Translations under genes and position numbers: made by a program
In this document: in pieces, positions 16,658 to 24,455 of the stretch
Position numbering within the stretch: position 1 is the stretch's first letter
Layout: each line of letters starts with the position of its first letter
DNA from: a virus
Virus record (IMG/VR): IMGVR_UViG_3300022187_000078
Span: 1-40,459 of that record
DNA: 40,459 nt
Strand: one strand, 5' to 3'
The notes under the pieces: generated by a model
Seen by the model: only the letters and a program-made list of their open reading frames with translations
What the model was told of the DNA's origin: nothing
The model's database searches: none

Positions 16658-16800
16658 CAGTCCTCGAATTCATCGTTCCAAGACTCTTCCCAGAATTTGA
16701 AATCGGTCTTGTTTTTTTGAAAGACGATTGCCCTCCAATCATTTAGAGAATCTCTCAGCGAAACCTCCGCTGTAGTCTTTTGCTTCTCCGATCTCTCCAT
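16657..16800 (-). CDS. Small overlapping gene, 47 residues
   Basis: An ORF from ATG 16798-16800 encoding MERSEKQKTTAEVSLRDSLN and then DWRAIVFQKNKTDFKFWEES, ending WNDEFED. Its first 62 bases overlap the end of the 96-residue gene in another frame, and its TGA shares a base with the HNH start. The Trp/Phe/Asp-rich, clean coding pattern in the part that overlaps nothing supports it. The function is unknown. It sits between a possible small terminase and the HNH gene and may belong to the packaging set. Confidence 0.65.
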   Translation of the reverse strand: MERSEKQKTTAEVSLRDSLNDWRAIVFQKNKTDFKFWEESWNDEFED

Positions 16801-17029
16801 TGCTCTGTAGGTCTTTAATCATTTGCTCCAACCGCTGACGCTCAACGATTAGCTCCTTACAATCAGTAGCGGTCTGCTTGATAGACTGAAGCTCAGCCTT
16901 GCGTGCGCTTCCGTTGACCTCTGGGTCTACTGGCTTCTTGATCTCATCAATCATGTTGTTAATGGCGACCTCCATGCTCTCCATAAGCCTGCCAGCAGCC
17001 TCAATCGTTGTGAACTTCTTGCGTGGCAA
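16739..17029 (-). CDS. Possible terminase small subunit or coiled-coil protein
   Basis: A 96-residue helical protein (MPRKKFTTIEAAGRLMESME). A short basic head is followed by two long helices, the second with coiled-coil heptads (DCKELIVERQRLEQMIKDLQ). The position, just upstream of HNH and large terminase, suggests a small-terminase-like DNA-recognition protein, yet no helix-turn-helix can be seen clearly. It overlaps the 89-residue gene by 29 bases. Confidence 0.45.
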   Translation of the reverse strand: MPRKKFTTIEAAGRLMESMEVAINNMIDEIKKPVDPEVNGSARKAELQSIKQTATDCKELIVERQRLEQMIKDLQSNGEIGEAKDYSGGFAERFSK

Positions 17030-17270
17030 AGCGTACGTATTGTGGTGTTTTCTCTCCCATGTATGCTCCTACGACGTTGTAGTTTAAGTACTCCACCGCA
17101 TCCTCATACTCCAGCCCCTCGCAAATAAGAATCTCAATCATCTTGTCGATGTCGTAGATGGCCACGACGTTAGCACCGTAGGTGCAACCAACAAGCGCAT
17201 CGTCAAAGCCGTCAGCTGTGAGGCATTCTTCCTCAGCAAGGATCTCCATAAGTTCCTCCCTGTCCATCAC
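17001..17270 (-). CDS. Conserved acidic phage protein
   Basis: An 89-residue protein. The central part follows a pattern I know from many unrelated phages, (T/V)DGF(D/E)DALVG...AIYDIDKMIEIL...EGLEYEDAVEYLNYNVVGAY. That family is common but has no assigned function; it is small, acidic and probably helical. The start overlaps the end of the co-chaperonin gene and its own end overlaps the next gene. Confidence 0.65.
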   Translation of the reverse strand: MMDREELMEILAEEECLTADGFDDALVGCTYGANVVAIYDIDKMIEILICEGLEYEDAVEYLNYNVVGAYMGEKTPQYVRFATQEVHND

Positions 17271-17857
17271 TTCTCTACGTATAAGAGGTCCTCAGTACGG
17301 GTACGGTAGTGCTCCTTTCCGTCGATCTTGATTCGGTAGTCTGCGTTCTTCACAAACCCAACGATATCCCCCTTTTTGACTCCGAGCTCTTCAAGCCATG
17401 GAGCATCGAAAGAGACGCGGCCCTTACGAGGGAGCTTATCGTTCAGCTCAATAACCTCGATGACGTCAGACACAAACTCATCTTCCTGATCCACCGACTC
17501 TAGAAGAGCCCAGCCTCCGATAGGCTTTACCTCCCCAGTGTCCTTGCACTTGAACGCAATGGCTTGATTACCAATGGTGTGCTTCGGATCAAACCGTACA
17601 ATGTAGTTGTTGTCGTTGCCAGTAAGTGGCTGACCGTCGTTGATTACAACGTGGTGGTGGAAGTAGAGGGTATCTCCTTCCTTGACGCCTGTGTTGTGCT
17701 TGACGGGGGCGCATACCACGGGCCCCTCTGTGATTCGGTTATTGAACTCACCCATTTCAAATCGGGTATCGATGTAGAGTTCCAACCCACTGTCCGTAGT
17801 GATGGTGTCATTGACCCTTTTTTCTAGCTCAACGACGAATAGATCGAGTGTTTTCAT
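17267..17857 (-). CDS. GroES-like co-chaperonin with two tandem domains
   Basis: A 196-residue protein, about twice the size of a GroES subunit. Domain 1 (about 1-110) has a strand pair VVELEKRVNDTITTDSGLEL, whose NDTITTDSG part would be the mobile loop, then VVCAPVKHNTGVKEGDTLYF in the position of the GroES core, and IVRFDPKHTIGN. Domain 2 (about 112-196) repeats the order: GWALLESVDQEDEF, then FDAPWLEELGVKKGDIVGFV and TEDLLYVEK. It probably caps host GroEL for folding of phage proteins such as the capsid. No GroEL gene is present in the window. Confidence 0.75.
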   Translation of the reverse strand: MKTLDLFVVELEKRVNDTITTDSGLELYIDTRFEMGEFNNRITEGPVVCAPVKHNTGVKEGDTLYFHHHVVINDGQPLTGNDNNYIVRFDPKHTIGNQAIAFKCKDTGEVKPIGGWALLESVDQEDEFVSDVIEVIELNDKLPRKGRVSFDAPWLEELGVKKGDIVGFVKNADYRIKIDGKEHYRTRTEDLLYVEK

Positions 17858-18094
17858 TTAGAAGTTGCAATCGAATTCAATTAAACATGGCATGTCGTCT
17901 ACGGCTTTCCATAGAACCTGCCCTTCATCGTTCTCCAAATATACAAGATATCTAGTCTTTCCGTGAAGGTGCAGATGCCTGTCATCTAATACGATTGCAC
18001 AAACTTCTCCGCTGCCAGCTCTCATGCCTACATAATAGGCCATGGCGTTCTTCGGATCTCTCCCGATAATAATCTTCCTAATAAGTCCTTCCAT
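17858..18094 (-). CDS. Conserved phage protein of Bacteroidota phages
   Basis: A 78-residue beta-rich protein (MEGLIRKIIIGRDPKNAMAY). The middle GKTRYLVYLENDEGQVLWKA and the end MPCLIEFDCNF follow a pattern I have seen in crAss-like and other Bacteroidota phages, with no function known. The start lies one base before the next-door stop, giving tight coupling with the co-chaperonin. It may be a single-domain accessory protein of early-late transition. Confidence 0.6.
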   Translation of the reverse strand: MEGLIRKIIIGRDPKNAMAYYVGMRAGSGEVCAIVLDDRHLHLHGKTRYLVYLENDEGQVLWKAVDDMPCLIEFDCNF

Positions 18095-18409
18095 TCAATT
18101 AAGGGAAATCCCAAGACCGCTGATCAGATCGTCTAGATCTGGTCCTTCGTCCTCAGGAGGTGAGTATGAGTCGGTCATGAAGTCCTTGACAATCTCAAGC
18201 TCTCCCTCAGTTTGAATGTTGTAGTGGAAGAAAGCCTTCATATTGCTGGTCTCTTCATCAAAAGGCTCCAGCAAACCTACGACAAAAGCTGAAATAACTT
18301 TATCTTCTAATCCGTATTTATGGACTAACTCGGAGAGGGCACCAGACAACTCCTGCATTTCGAACCAAAAACCCTCTTCCTCCATGTCGTTGTACCGATC
18401 CATATCCAT
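18095..18409 (-). CDS. Acidic hypothetical protein
   Basis: A 104-residue acidic, helical protein (MDMDRYNDMEEEGFWFEMQE), ending DLDDLISGLGISLN. No family is recognised. Its ATG (18407-18409) is back to back with the ATG of the plus-strand gene at 18410, with no base between them, so its promoter must lie inside that gene or it is read through from upstream. Confidence 0.5.
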   Translation of the reverse strand: MDMDRYNDMEEEGFWFEMQELSGALSELVHKYGLEDKVISAFVVGLLEPFDEETSNMKAFFHYNIQTEGELEIVKDFMTDSYSPPEDEGPDLDDLISGLGISLN

Positions 18410-18832
18410 ATGCCAAAAAGTTTAGTTTCGAAAAAGAAGCTCTTCAGGGACTTCTCCTACCTTAATCAAAGGTACGTAAAAAAAAATCACCTTAAGTATC
18501 TGAGAACTAGGACACTAGGGTTCTGCAAGAGATACGACATCTTCGAGAAAGAGCTGAACTTCATGCTGTGGGCGTATGACCTAGAGTTCTGGACACTCGA
18601 CTTTGCAGCAGAAGACTACGAGTACAACAAGACTAAGCTTGCGGATCGAATTGTATATCAGTTAGTTAACGAGGGTTACGTGTACAAACACTTTGATAAA
18701 CTCACCCCCTCAGACTCCAGAGAAGATCACCTGTTCCGTGAGGAGACGAAGATGAACTACCGAGTTAGATATGCCCTAACGCAGAAAGCCCGCTTGTTAG
18801 TGCAGGCTTTCTACAGAGAACTAGAAGGCTGA
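18410..18832 (+). CDS. Winged-helix (MarR-like) regulator candidate on the opposite strand
   Basis: A 140-residue basic protein. A Lys/Arg-rich N-terminus (1-40) is followed by helices FEKELNFMLWAYDLEFW (45-61) and KLADRIVYQLVNEGYVYKHF (76-95), then a possible wing and RVRYALTQKARLLVQAFYRE (119-138). This order of helices, wing and C-terminal dimer helix recalls MarR-type regulators, and I have seen similar lone genes in Bacteroidota phages. It is the only plus-strand gene in the 26-kb late block. Its stop (18830-18832) touches the opposing stop at 18833, so late transcripts run antisense across it. Control of late genes is an inference. Confidence 0.6.
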   Translation: MPKSLVSKKKLFRDFSYLNQRYVKKNHLKYLRTRTLGFCKRYDIFEKELNFMLWAYDLEFWTLDFAAEDYEYNKTKLADRIVYQLVNEGYVYKHFDKLTPSDSREDHLFREETKMNYRVRYALTQKARLLVQAFYRELEG

Positions 18833-18985
18833 TTAGATCAGCTCTTTGAGCGCAGAGAGCAAGCAGGCGTCGTTCTCCAACGTACCGCCGTCTTCGGTCA
18901 CCCTCTTGTCGAAAGCAGATCTGAGTAGCTCCTCCAGAGGAGATACGGGAGCCCCATGGATCAGAGATGTTCCAAGTCCTAACAT
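18833..18985 (-). CDS. Small conserved tail-region protein, 50 residues
   Basis: The ORF from ATG 18983-18985 encodes MLGLGTSLIHGAPVSPLEEL and ends LSALKELI. Its start overlaps the stop of the gene upstream by one base (TGATG). Proteins starting MLGLG(T/N) lie next to fibre genes in many Bacteroidota phages; their role is not known. A Gly-rich N-terminus and a helix make a small structural peptide plausible. Confidence 0.65.
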   Translation of the reverse strand: MLGLGTSLIHGAPVSPLEELLRSAFDKRVTEDGGTLENDACLLSALKELI

Positions 18986-19353
18986 CAGTCTTCGTCTTCA
19001 GGTTCGGGGAACAAATCAGGACGCTGCACTTTGCACTCTTCGATCCACTCAGCGATGGCACTAGAGGACCCGAACATGTGAACACCCATAGGAGCGCACC
19101 ACACCATCTGGTTGTCCCAGTCGGTATCAGGGTCTCCGTTCCACAACACGTCTACGTGGTAGTTGTCTGACAGTACAGCTGCTGTAAGCTCGTTACCGTC
19201 GTCATCGTAAGTGGCTGGGGTAGTCACGATGTTGCCTAGGCGCACGATGGAGTGTGAGTGCGTAGGGTTGCCTTCGGAGTCAAGGCCGAGGGCGTTGATC
19301 TTCGTAGTTGCAGCTGACTTGCTGCCAAACTCGTATTTTCTAAATGTTCTCAT
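18985..19353 (-). CDS. Conserved tail-fibre-region protein
   Basis: A 122-residue protein (MRTFRKYEFGSKSAATTKIN), with HSHSIVRLGNIVTTPATYDD and the segment YHVDVLWNGDPDTDW, ending in an acidic tail EPEDED. I recognise this as a type of conserved protein found after fibre genes, without known function. The mix of charged loops and beta strands suggests a virion component. It is preceded by the 599-residue fibre at 13 bases. Confidence 0.55.
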   Translation of the reverse strand: MRTFRKYEFGSKSAATTKINALGLDSEGNPTHSHSIVRLGNIVTTPATYDDDGNELTAAVLSDNYHVDVLWNGDPDTDWDNQMVWCAPMGVHMFGSSSAIAEWIEECKVQRPDLFPEPEDED

Positions 19354-19366
19354 GGTTTCTTACAGA

Positions 19367-21166
19367 TTATTCTACTAGAGCGTTGCACTCAGAGTCGCTT
19401 AGTGCTGAATCAAAGATTTTGATGTTATTGATTCTAGGACCGTTGCTTTTAATCTTAAACGTCTTTAGGTCTACAGCTGAACTCAGGGCAGTGCCGCTTC
19501 TTTTGGTTGGTGTTCCTGAGTCGTTGTGGAACAAGTCAAAGGATGTTGTACCATCAATCCTAGCCACCCACTTTTTTGTTGAGCTGCTGTAGATAGTGCT
19601 TATAGGATAAGCATTATTTAGCTGATCGTAAATTCTAAATCCATCGACATCTCCATACCATCTACCTTCAATCCCATCTACGTCTGAAGAGTTCTCAGTT
19701 TGAAAGGTGACGGTGTTGACTACTGGGTTGTGAGTTTGATCGAAGTCAAACAAGATGGTGTATGAATTCCCTATATCGAGATCATCAATCGTTTCGCAAA
19801 CTTCAGCAGCCCGCGTGTCTGATGCCCCGTAAGTAGGGATGTACGAGGTGGGGTAAGCGTCAACGTTGTTTTCCCCCTTTTCAATCTGCATCCCCCAGAT
19901 GTAAATGCTGTCAGCTGTGTCAGAGTCGTTGGTGAAGTGAAACCCAACTTTTTCAGTGTCCGACAATGTTGTAAAGGTCTGGTCGAGTCGCTCCCACTCT
20001 CCGCTGAAGGTGTGACGAACCTTAGACGCACCTACGTAGTCACCTGTAATTCTCTTGAACTGGTAACTCATTGTCTCTCCAGACGTTCCCTTGACATACG
20101 CAGAGGCACAAAAAGATTGACCCCTGTTACCTGAAGCAATGTCAGCAAAAAACTGCTGCCTGTCGTTAGGAGCTCCCAGCAGGTTTGTAATCTCCACCAC
20201 CCCTCCTTTGTATCCTGTTGGACTAACCACGTCTTGATCTAGAGTAGCCGTTGCAGCACCCTGCAATGAGTCAACGCCTTCTGAGTTCAAGCAGATGTTT
20301 GTTCTGCTGGGCTCTACCAAAAGCTGAGCACTACCGCTGGTGTAATCAATGCGTGGGAGGTTATCAAGGACACCTGTTTTTGCTGTGGTCGCTCCAGAAT
20401 CCAAGTATTCATTCGCTACAAATCCCCTATCCCACTGAGCATCCTGAACATAGATACCGCCTCTGTTTGTACCGCCCTCATCTCTACTCGCGGCAAAGTT
20501 ATAGCTGTTGTCACCATTAGAAATTCCGAATGCGACAGAGGTAACTGTAGCGCTGTTGTTTACAGCAACGGAGCATCTGTACCAGCCGTTGCCTGCAGGA
20601 ACCATCTTTGCCTCAATGACAGCTGTACCCACCGTGCCTACTTCTCCATTTTCAAGGTCGAAGTATGCATCCATAGTCCCAGTGTTGGTTCTAATTACAA
20701 GCCACTTATATCCAAGAGCCTTGGCGTAAATGCTAAAGGTTTGAACTGCTGCAATGTTTGGTGCGGACGTGTTGAATTGATGGACAGAAGTAGTTGGTGG
20801 CGTGTTTGTGGTGCTCAAGATGAAGCTTGCACCTCCGCTCCCGTCATAGCCCTGCTCTCCGTCAGGCACATTTTGAGGATTGTTGTTTGGGCCGTAATAC
20901 GCCGCCAAGCCCTGATGACCCCAGTCAAAAATGTTGTTCCTAAAGTCATTGCTGTGAGTGAACTGATTCTCTCTGAACTTCTCGACCAAACCGTCTTTGT
21001 TCACTCTCGTAGCAGCGATGTCTGCTGTGCGAGTAAACTTTAAATCACGTGGTATGTACTTACCAGAAGTATCTCCCACGGCAAAGCCAAGCAAGTTCCT
21101 GTTGTCAGTGCCGTCGTTCTTTGCCGCCCAGTTACCTCCACCGAGCTCTAGTCGTGCTTTACTCAT
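19367..21166 (-). CDS. Large fibre protein with carbohydrate-binding modules (paralogue 2)
   Basis: A 599-residue protein. After an N-terminal adaptor (MSKARLELGGGNWAAKNDGT) come two jelly-roll modules: residues about 60-250 (including QTFSIYAKALGYKWLVIRT and GNGWYRCSVAVN) and about 280-450 (SFCASAYVKGTSG, WERLDQTFTTL, ending AYPTSYIPTYGASDTRAA). The C-terminal part is a concanavalin-like module (SYTILFDFDQ, then FKIKSNGPRINNIKIFDSAL). Such SYIPTYG modules are glycan-binding domains of phage fibres. It overlaps the end of its paralogue by eight bases. It probably binds host surface sugars. Confidence 0.7.
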   Translation of the reverse strand: MSKARLELGGGNWAAKNDGTDNRNLLGFAVGDTSGKYIPRDLKFTRTADIAATRVNKDGLVEKFRENQFTHSNDFRNNIFDWGHQGLAAYYGPNNNPQNVPDGEQGYDGSGGASFILSTTNTPPTTSVHQFNTSAPNIAAVQTFSIYAKALGYKWLVIRTNTGTMDAYFDLENGEVGTVGTAVIEAKMVPAGNGWYRCSVAVNNSATVTSVAFGISNGDNSYNFAASRDEGGTNRGGIYVQDAQWDRGFVANEYLDSGATTAKTGVLDNLPRIDYTSGSAQLLVEPSRTNICLNSEGVDSLQGAATATLDQDVVSPTGYKGGVVEITNLLGAPNDRQQFFADIASGNRGQSFCASAYVKGTSGETMSYQFKRITGDYVGASKVRHTFSGEWERLDQTFTTLSDTEKVGFHFTNDSDTADSIYIWGMQIEKGENNVDAYPTSYIPTYGASDTRAAEVCETIDDLDIGNSYTILFDFDQTHNPVVNTVTFQTENSSDVDGIEGRWYGDVDGFRIYDQLNNAYPISTIYSSSTKKWVARIDGTTSFDLFHNDSGTPTKRSGTALSSAVDLKTFKIKSNGPRINNIKIFDSALSDSECNALVE

Positions 21167-23330
21167 ATTCCGTGTAGCTTAATTCTGATGCCATCTGTCC
21201 AAAGGTACTGTAGCTTGTTCCAGTGATAATCTCTGAGTCGTTGGTAGACAGGGCAGAGTCGAACAAGATGGCTTGCTTTACTGCGTGCCCGCTTTGGTCG
21301 GTCGCTGGAGTTCTGTACAGAGATATCTTATCGTAGATATCTGTGGCGGTGATGGGCTTGGTGTCTGTAAGGCTTCCATTAACAAACACATCCATGGTCG
21401 TGCCATCTATCCTAGCCAAAACCTTAAAGGACTCGTTGATGTTGATTGTACCGCCCGTAGCGTTCACTGATGTTCCACCTTCTTTATGCTGAACAACCAA
21501 GGGGAATGTAGTGGCGCCAGCTGCACTTCCGTGAATGAGAAGCCTGTTGTTCGTGTCAGTACCGATTCTCAGCCTAAACATGCTGATTTGCCCAGCATCT
21601 GGTGCTACGTGCTTTCCTTCAAAGAACACAGAGCAAGAGGTACCCATCGTAATTCCGTGAGTAAGCTCGTTAGGGTCGTCGTAAGTCCTTGTGGCACTGG
21701 CACCATAAGTTGGGATGTAAGAAGTAGCGTAGCTGCCTTCTTCAACCTGAGCGCCCCAGAGCAAAATCTCGCCGCCTAAGTTCCCACTTGCAAAGTAAAC
21801 AGAGTAGTTGGTGTCGGTGGAGTCAGTTGTGAAGCTTACTTCGATTCGCTTCCACTCCGTTGTACTTAGCTGAGAAACATAAGATGTAGAGGCAACGACA
21901 TCAACACTAGAGTCAGTGTTGTACACCCTGTAATGAGCATTTGTTGCATCTACATTCTTGGCGTAAAAGCTAAACACATATTCTGTAGAGGTGTCAAGGG
22001 TTAAGGGTGCTGATCTCAAGATGTTATACTCAGACCCCACGCTTTCAAAACTGGTTGCGTTCAGAACACCTTCAGGGCTCGTGGCTGAATTGTTAGTTCT
22101 TGTGCCAGAAGAGTTTAGTTGCCAGTAGGTCTGGTTTGTGAAATACTCGCTATGGGGCAATTTGTTAACTCTCGTAGGCTCTATCAACAAGGCTGGGCAT
22201 TCACCGCCTGTGTAGTCGAATCGAGGCTCGTCTTCGAGCAAACCAGCTTTGCCTGTGGTGGAGCCTGAGTCGATGTAGTCAGTAGCGACCAGCCCCACTT
22301 CTGCCTGAGCATCTTGGATAAGCAAAGTACCATCAGTAGAGTTCGATGCCCCACCAGTGGTGACATAGAAGTAAAACTTCGTCAGGGTCTTGTCAAACGT
22401 CATTGAACATCTGTACCATCCATCGTTACCAACCTTAGTGATGGTTTGTGTAATAGAATTGTCTGGTGTTCCAAGGACAGAGCCTTCTCCTGTAAGTGCA
22501 AAGAATACACTAACGTGATTACTTCCTCCGCTTTCATTGCCGTAAAGCCTAATGCCGCTACCAGAAACACTTTTCGCGTATACACTGACAGTCTTAACCC
22601 CCGTCGTCGTAAGGGATTGATTAACGTTCCCGCTCTCTCCAGAGACAGTCAGTTGCCAAGCGTCAGATGTTCCGTCATATCCAGCTAATCCGCTTGTAAG
22701 CGTCGTACCGCTACCTTGAGTCCCCCAGACAGCATTGTTGAAGGTGTTTGAGTGAAGAGCTAAGTTTTCTCTCCCCTTCTCAATGTACCCGTCCTTACCA
22801 ACGCGAGTGGCAGTGAGGTTGGTGCCTCTCTCAAAGGTGAAATCGGCAGCCACTCCCTCTACTTCCTTTACAGAGACGTTGTCAACCGAAGCGTCTACAG
22901 CACTATCAGTGGAGTAGCGAGCGATGGTAAGTGTGGTTCCTTCAGCCGTGTAAAAGAACTCATAAGAACCAGATGTTGTGACCAGCCCTATGTTTGAATC
23001 AGTACCCCCGTCTTGAATCTTAATCGCGAAGGCTGCAGCATTGCTATTTACAGTAACGTCGAGCGCCACCCTATAGTGCTTACCCACGGTAAACACATTG
23101 GTTTGATTGAGGTTAGACCAAACGCCAGCCGTGCTGATGATATTACCCTTGCCACCAGATATAGTGGACTCACCCACTTTGGTCCAGTCGCTGTCAGTGT
23201 CGAAGGTGCCGTTGGTTATTAGTTCTTCACCGATGATCTTTTGTCTCGGCTTGATATTGTAAGCCTTCCCATCCTTGCCAGCAGCACCGCCAGCAAGAAA
23301 CATGAATTTTGCGTCGTCGTAAAAGCTCAT
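21159..23330 (-). CDS. Large fibre protein with carbohydrate-binding modules (paralogue 1)
   Basis: A 723-residue protein. The N-terminal adaptor (MSFYDDAKFMFLAGGAAGKD) is followed by a first CBM-like module (about 40-155: TNGTFDTDSDWTKVGESTIS, ending VDNVSVKEV). Two jelly-roll modules with GNDGWYRCSMTF and YATSYIPTYGASATRTYDD come next, and a terminal lectin-like module has SCSVFFEGKH and VKQAILFDSALS. It shares the whole plan, and short words such as RVxKDGxxEKxREN, with the next gene, but has an extra N-terminal module. It is likely to be the main receptor-binding or glycan-binding fibre. Its start overlaps the 44-residue gene. Confidence 0.7.
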   Translation of the reverse strand: MSFYDDAKFMFLAGGAAGKDGKAYNIKPRQKIIGEELITNGTFDTDSDWTKVGESTISGGKGNIISTAGVWSNLNQTNVFTVGKHYRVALDVTVNSNAAAFAIKIQDGGTDSNIGLVTTSGSYEFFYTAEGTTLTIARYSTDSAVDASVDNVSVKEVEGVAADFTFERGTNLTATRVGKDGYIEKGRENLALHSNTFNNAVWGTQGSGTTLTSGLAGYDGTSDAWQLTVSGESGNVNQSLTTTGVKTVSVYAKSVSGSGIRLYGNESGGSNHVSVFFALTGEGSVLGTPDNSITQTITKVGNDGWYRCSMTFDKTLTKFYFYVTTGGASNSTDGTLLIQDAQAEVGLVATDYIDSGSTTGKAGLLEDEPRFDYTGGECPALLIEPTRVNKLPHSEYFTNQTYWQLNSSGTRTNNSATSPEGVLNATSFESVGSEYNILRSAPLTLDTSTEYVFSFYAKNVDATNAHYRVYNTDSSVDVVASTSYVSQLSTTEWKRIEVSFTTDSTDTNYSVYFASGNLGGEILLWGAQVEEGSYATSYIPTYGASATRTYDDPNELTHGITMGTSCSVFFEGKHVAPDAGQISMFRLRIGTDTNNRLLIHGSAAGATTFPLVVQHKEGGTSVNATGGTININESFKVLARIDGTTMDVFVNGSLTDTKPITATDIYDKISLYRTPATDQSGHAVKQAILFDSALSTNDSEIITGTSYSTFGQMASELSYTEYE

Positions 23331-23461
23331 CCGCTGCAGCTTTCGCAGTCCTCAGGGTTGTCGAGGTTGCAGGTGATCTCTCCAGATTCAATCTTCTGTT
23401 CTTGCTTCTTCAGCTTGTCTTGATCCAAGAAGCTGATGTCGTCAAAGTCTTCTTCTTTCAT
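23327..23461 (-). CDS. Small acidic protein with C-terminal cysteines, 44 residues
   Basis: The ORF from ATG 23459-23461 encodes MKEEDFDDISFLDQDKLKKQ and ends TCNLDNPEDCESCSG. It shares a base with the M15 peptidase stop (TAATG) and overlaps the fibre start. Three cysteines near the end suggest a metal site or disulphide. It may be a fibre chaperone or lysis cofactor, but no homology is recognised. Confidence 0.6.
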   Translation of the reverse strand: MKEEDFDDISFLDQDKLKKQEQKIESGEITCNLDNPEDCESCSG

Positions 23462-23940
23462 TAGAGTCCTTTTCCAAAGATGGGTTCATAATAGACCTTA
23501 CCCTTTTCGTCTCGGCAAGCCTTGAGGCACCTTCCACGATTAATACCATCGCGGACATAGCTAACGTGCACCCAATCAGGATTATCTGAATCACCAAACT
23601 CCCAAATGAGTTGATCAAACGTAAGGTTGTTGAGTATATAGCGGAAGATCTCACCGTTTGTACAGCGTCCAAATACGTCTGCGTCGAGATCGAGAGCTCT
23701 TCCCTGAATGTGCTGACTGCGAACTGAGCCACCGATCGCACGATTGAGCTCCTCTGAGCGATAGCCGCTCGACACGTATATAGGGCACCCGAAAGCGCTC
23801 CTAACAGGCTGAAATACTTCTCCTGCAACAGCTCGTAGGTTTTCGATCGTCCAGTCATCAGGTGTGTTATCAATGCCGAGGCGTTTCGCCGTGTTGCTTT
23901 TGGTCACTTCTGCGAGTGACAGATTTTTTGACAGATTCAT
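23461..23940 (-). CDS. Peptidase M15 family endolysin (zinc D-Ala-D-Ala / L,D-type peptidase)
   Basis: A 159-residue protein. FGCPIYVSSGYRSEELNRAI (50-69) leads into the zinc motif SQHIQGRALDLD (75-86, H77 and D84), and WVHVSY (123-128) gives the third ligand H125. This is the M15 set of residues that cuts peptide bonds in peptidoglycan. With the transglycosylase two genes upstream it forms the lysis/entry enzyme set. It has no signal peptide or membrane segment. No obvious holin lies beside it. The start is ATG; an upstream GTG-start ORF overlaps its first 71 bases. Confidence 0.85.
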   Translation of the reverse strand: MNLSKNLSLAEVTKSNTAKRLGIDNTPDDWTIENLRAVAGEVFQPVRSAFGCPIYVSSGYRSEELNRAIGGSVRSQHIQGRALDLDADVFGRCTNGEIFRYILNNLTFDQLIWEFGDSDNPDWVHVSYVRDGINRGRCLKACRDEKGKVYYEPIFGKGL

Positions 23941-24016
23941 TGTTCAGTCGTCTTCTTTCGTTCTCCACATTGGAGTCCTTGCGTTTCTTCTTAGCGTTGA
24001 AGTAGAACTTCTTCAC
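23870..24016 (-). CDS. Possible small basic gene with GTG start
   Basis: The ORF from GTG 24014-24016 encodes (M)KKFYFNAKKKRKDSNVENER and continues to PRH. The GTG directly follows the TAA of the preceding gene and overlaps the M15 gene by 71 bases in another frame. The composition is protein-like in the unshared half, and it would fill an otherwise empty 76-base gap. No homology is recognised, so it stays tentative. Confidence 0.35.
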   Translation of the reverse strand: MKKFYFNAKKKRKDSNVENERRRLNNESVKKSVTRRSDQKQHGETPRH

Positions 24017-24442
24017 TTAGGAAGCTACGAAGATCTCGGCGACGATAGTACCAGTTGATGCTACCGCTTTGATTTCGGAGATGTCAGCCAGACCGATGGC
24101 CTGTGAACCAGTGGCGTTGGCATCCATCTGAGCGTTGTTCAAGACGAAGCTGTCGCCACCACTGAGCTGAACGAAGTATTCCTCACCGCTTCCGAGGACA
24201 CGGAGGTTGAGGTTGCCAGATGTTCCTGTATGTGTAATACGCAAGTACTTGACGGTAGACGCGACGAACGTTCCGCTTGCCACGGCGCTACCGAATTTCA
24301 CCACATCTGATTCTGTTGTAGTAACGCTTACGATGCGGTTGTCTACTTGCGTTACGGAAGTAATGTCGTGAACACGAGAACTGCCTCTTTCGACGCCTTC
24401 GATCGTGAGCTCTTCACTGATTGTAACTTTGAGTGTAGCCAT
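24017..24442 (-). CDS. Putative decoration/structural protein
   Basis: A 141-residue beta-strand protein (MATLKVTISEELTIEGVERG). KYLRITHTGTSGNLNLRVLG, then YFVQLSGGDSFVLNNAQM follow the same order as the decoration-like pair at 6727-7544: a strand, then a 'level' segment with xGGDSFxL. A promoter-like box sits four bases before the ATG. It could be a head or fibre decoration protein placed in the lysis/fibre region. Confidence 0.5.
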   Translation of the reverse strand: MATLKVTISEELTIEGVERGSSRVHDITSVTQVDNRIVSVTTTESDVVKFGSAVASGTFVASTVKYLRITHTGTSGNLNLRVLGSGEEYFVQLSGGDSFVLNNAQMDANATGSQAIGLADISEIKAVASTGTIVAEIFVAS

Positions 24443-24446
24443 GGGT

Positions 24447-24454
24447 CAAAGATA
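24447..24454 (-). promoter_or_regulatory. TAnnTTTG box four bases before ATG
   Basis: Minus-strand TATCTTTG ends four bases before ATG 24440-24442, in the 13-base gap after the transglycosylase stop. No -33 TTTG is seen. Confidence 0.45.
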
Positions 24455-24455
24455 A

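Noticed and set aside
16739-16800. Programmed frameshift joining the 96-residue gene to the next frame
   Set aside because: A normal ATG at 16798-16800 explains the second frame, and no clear slippery heptamer is present.
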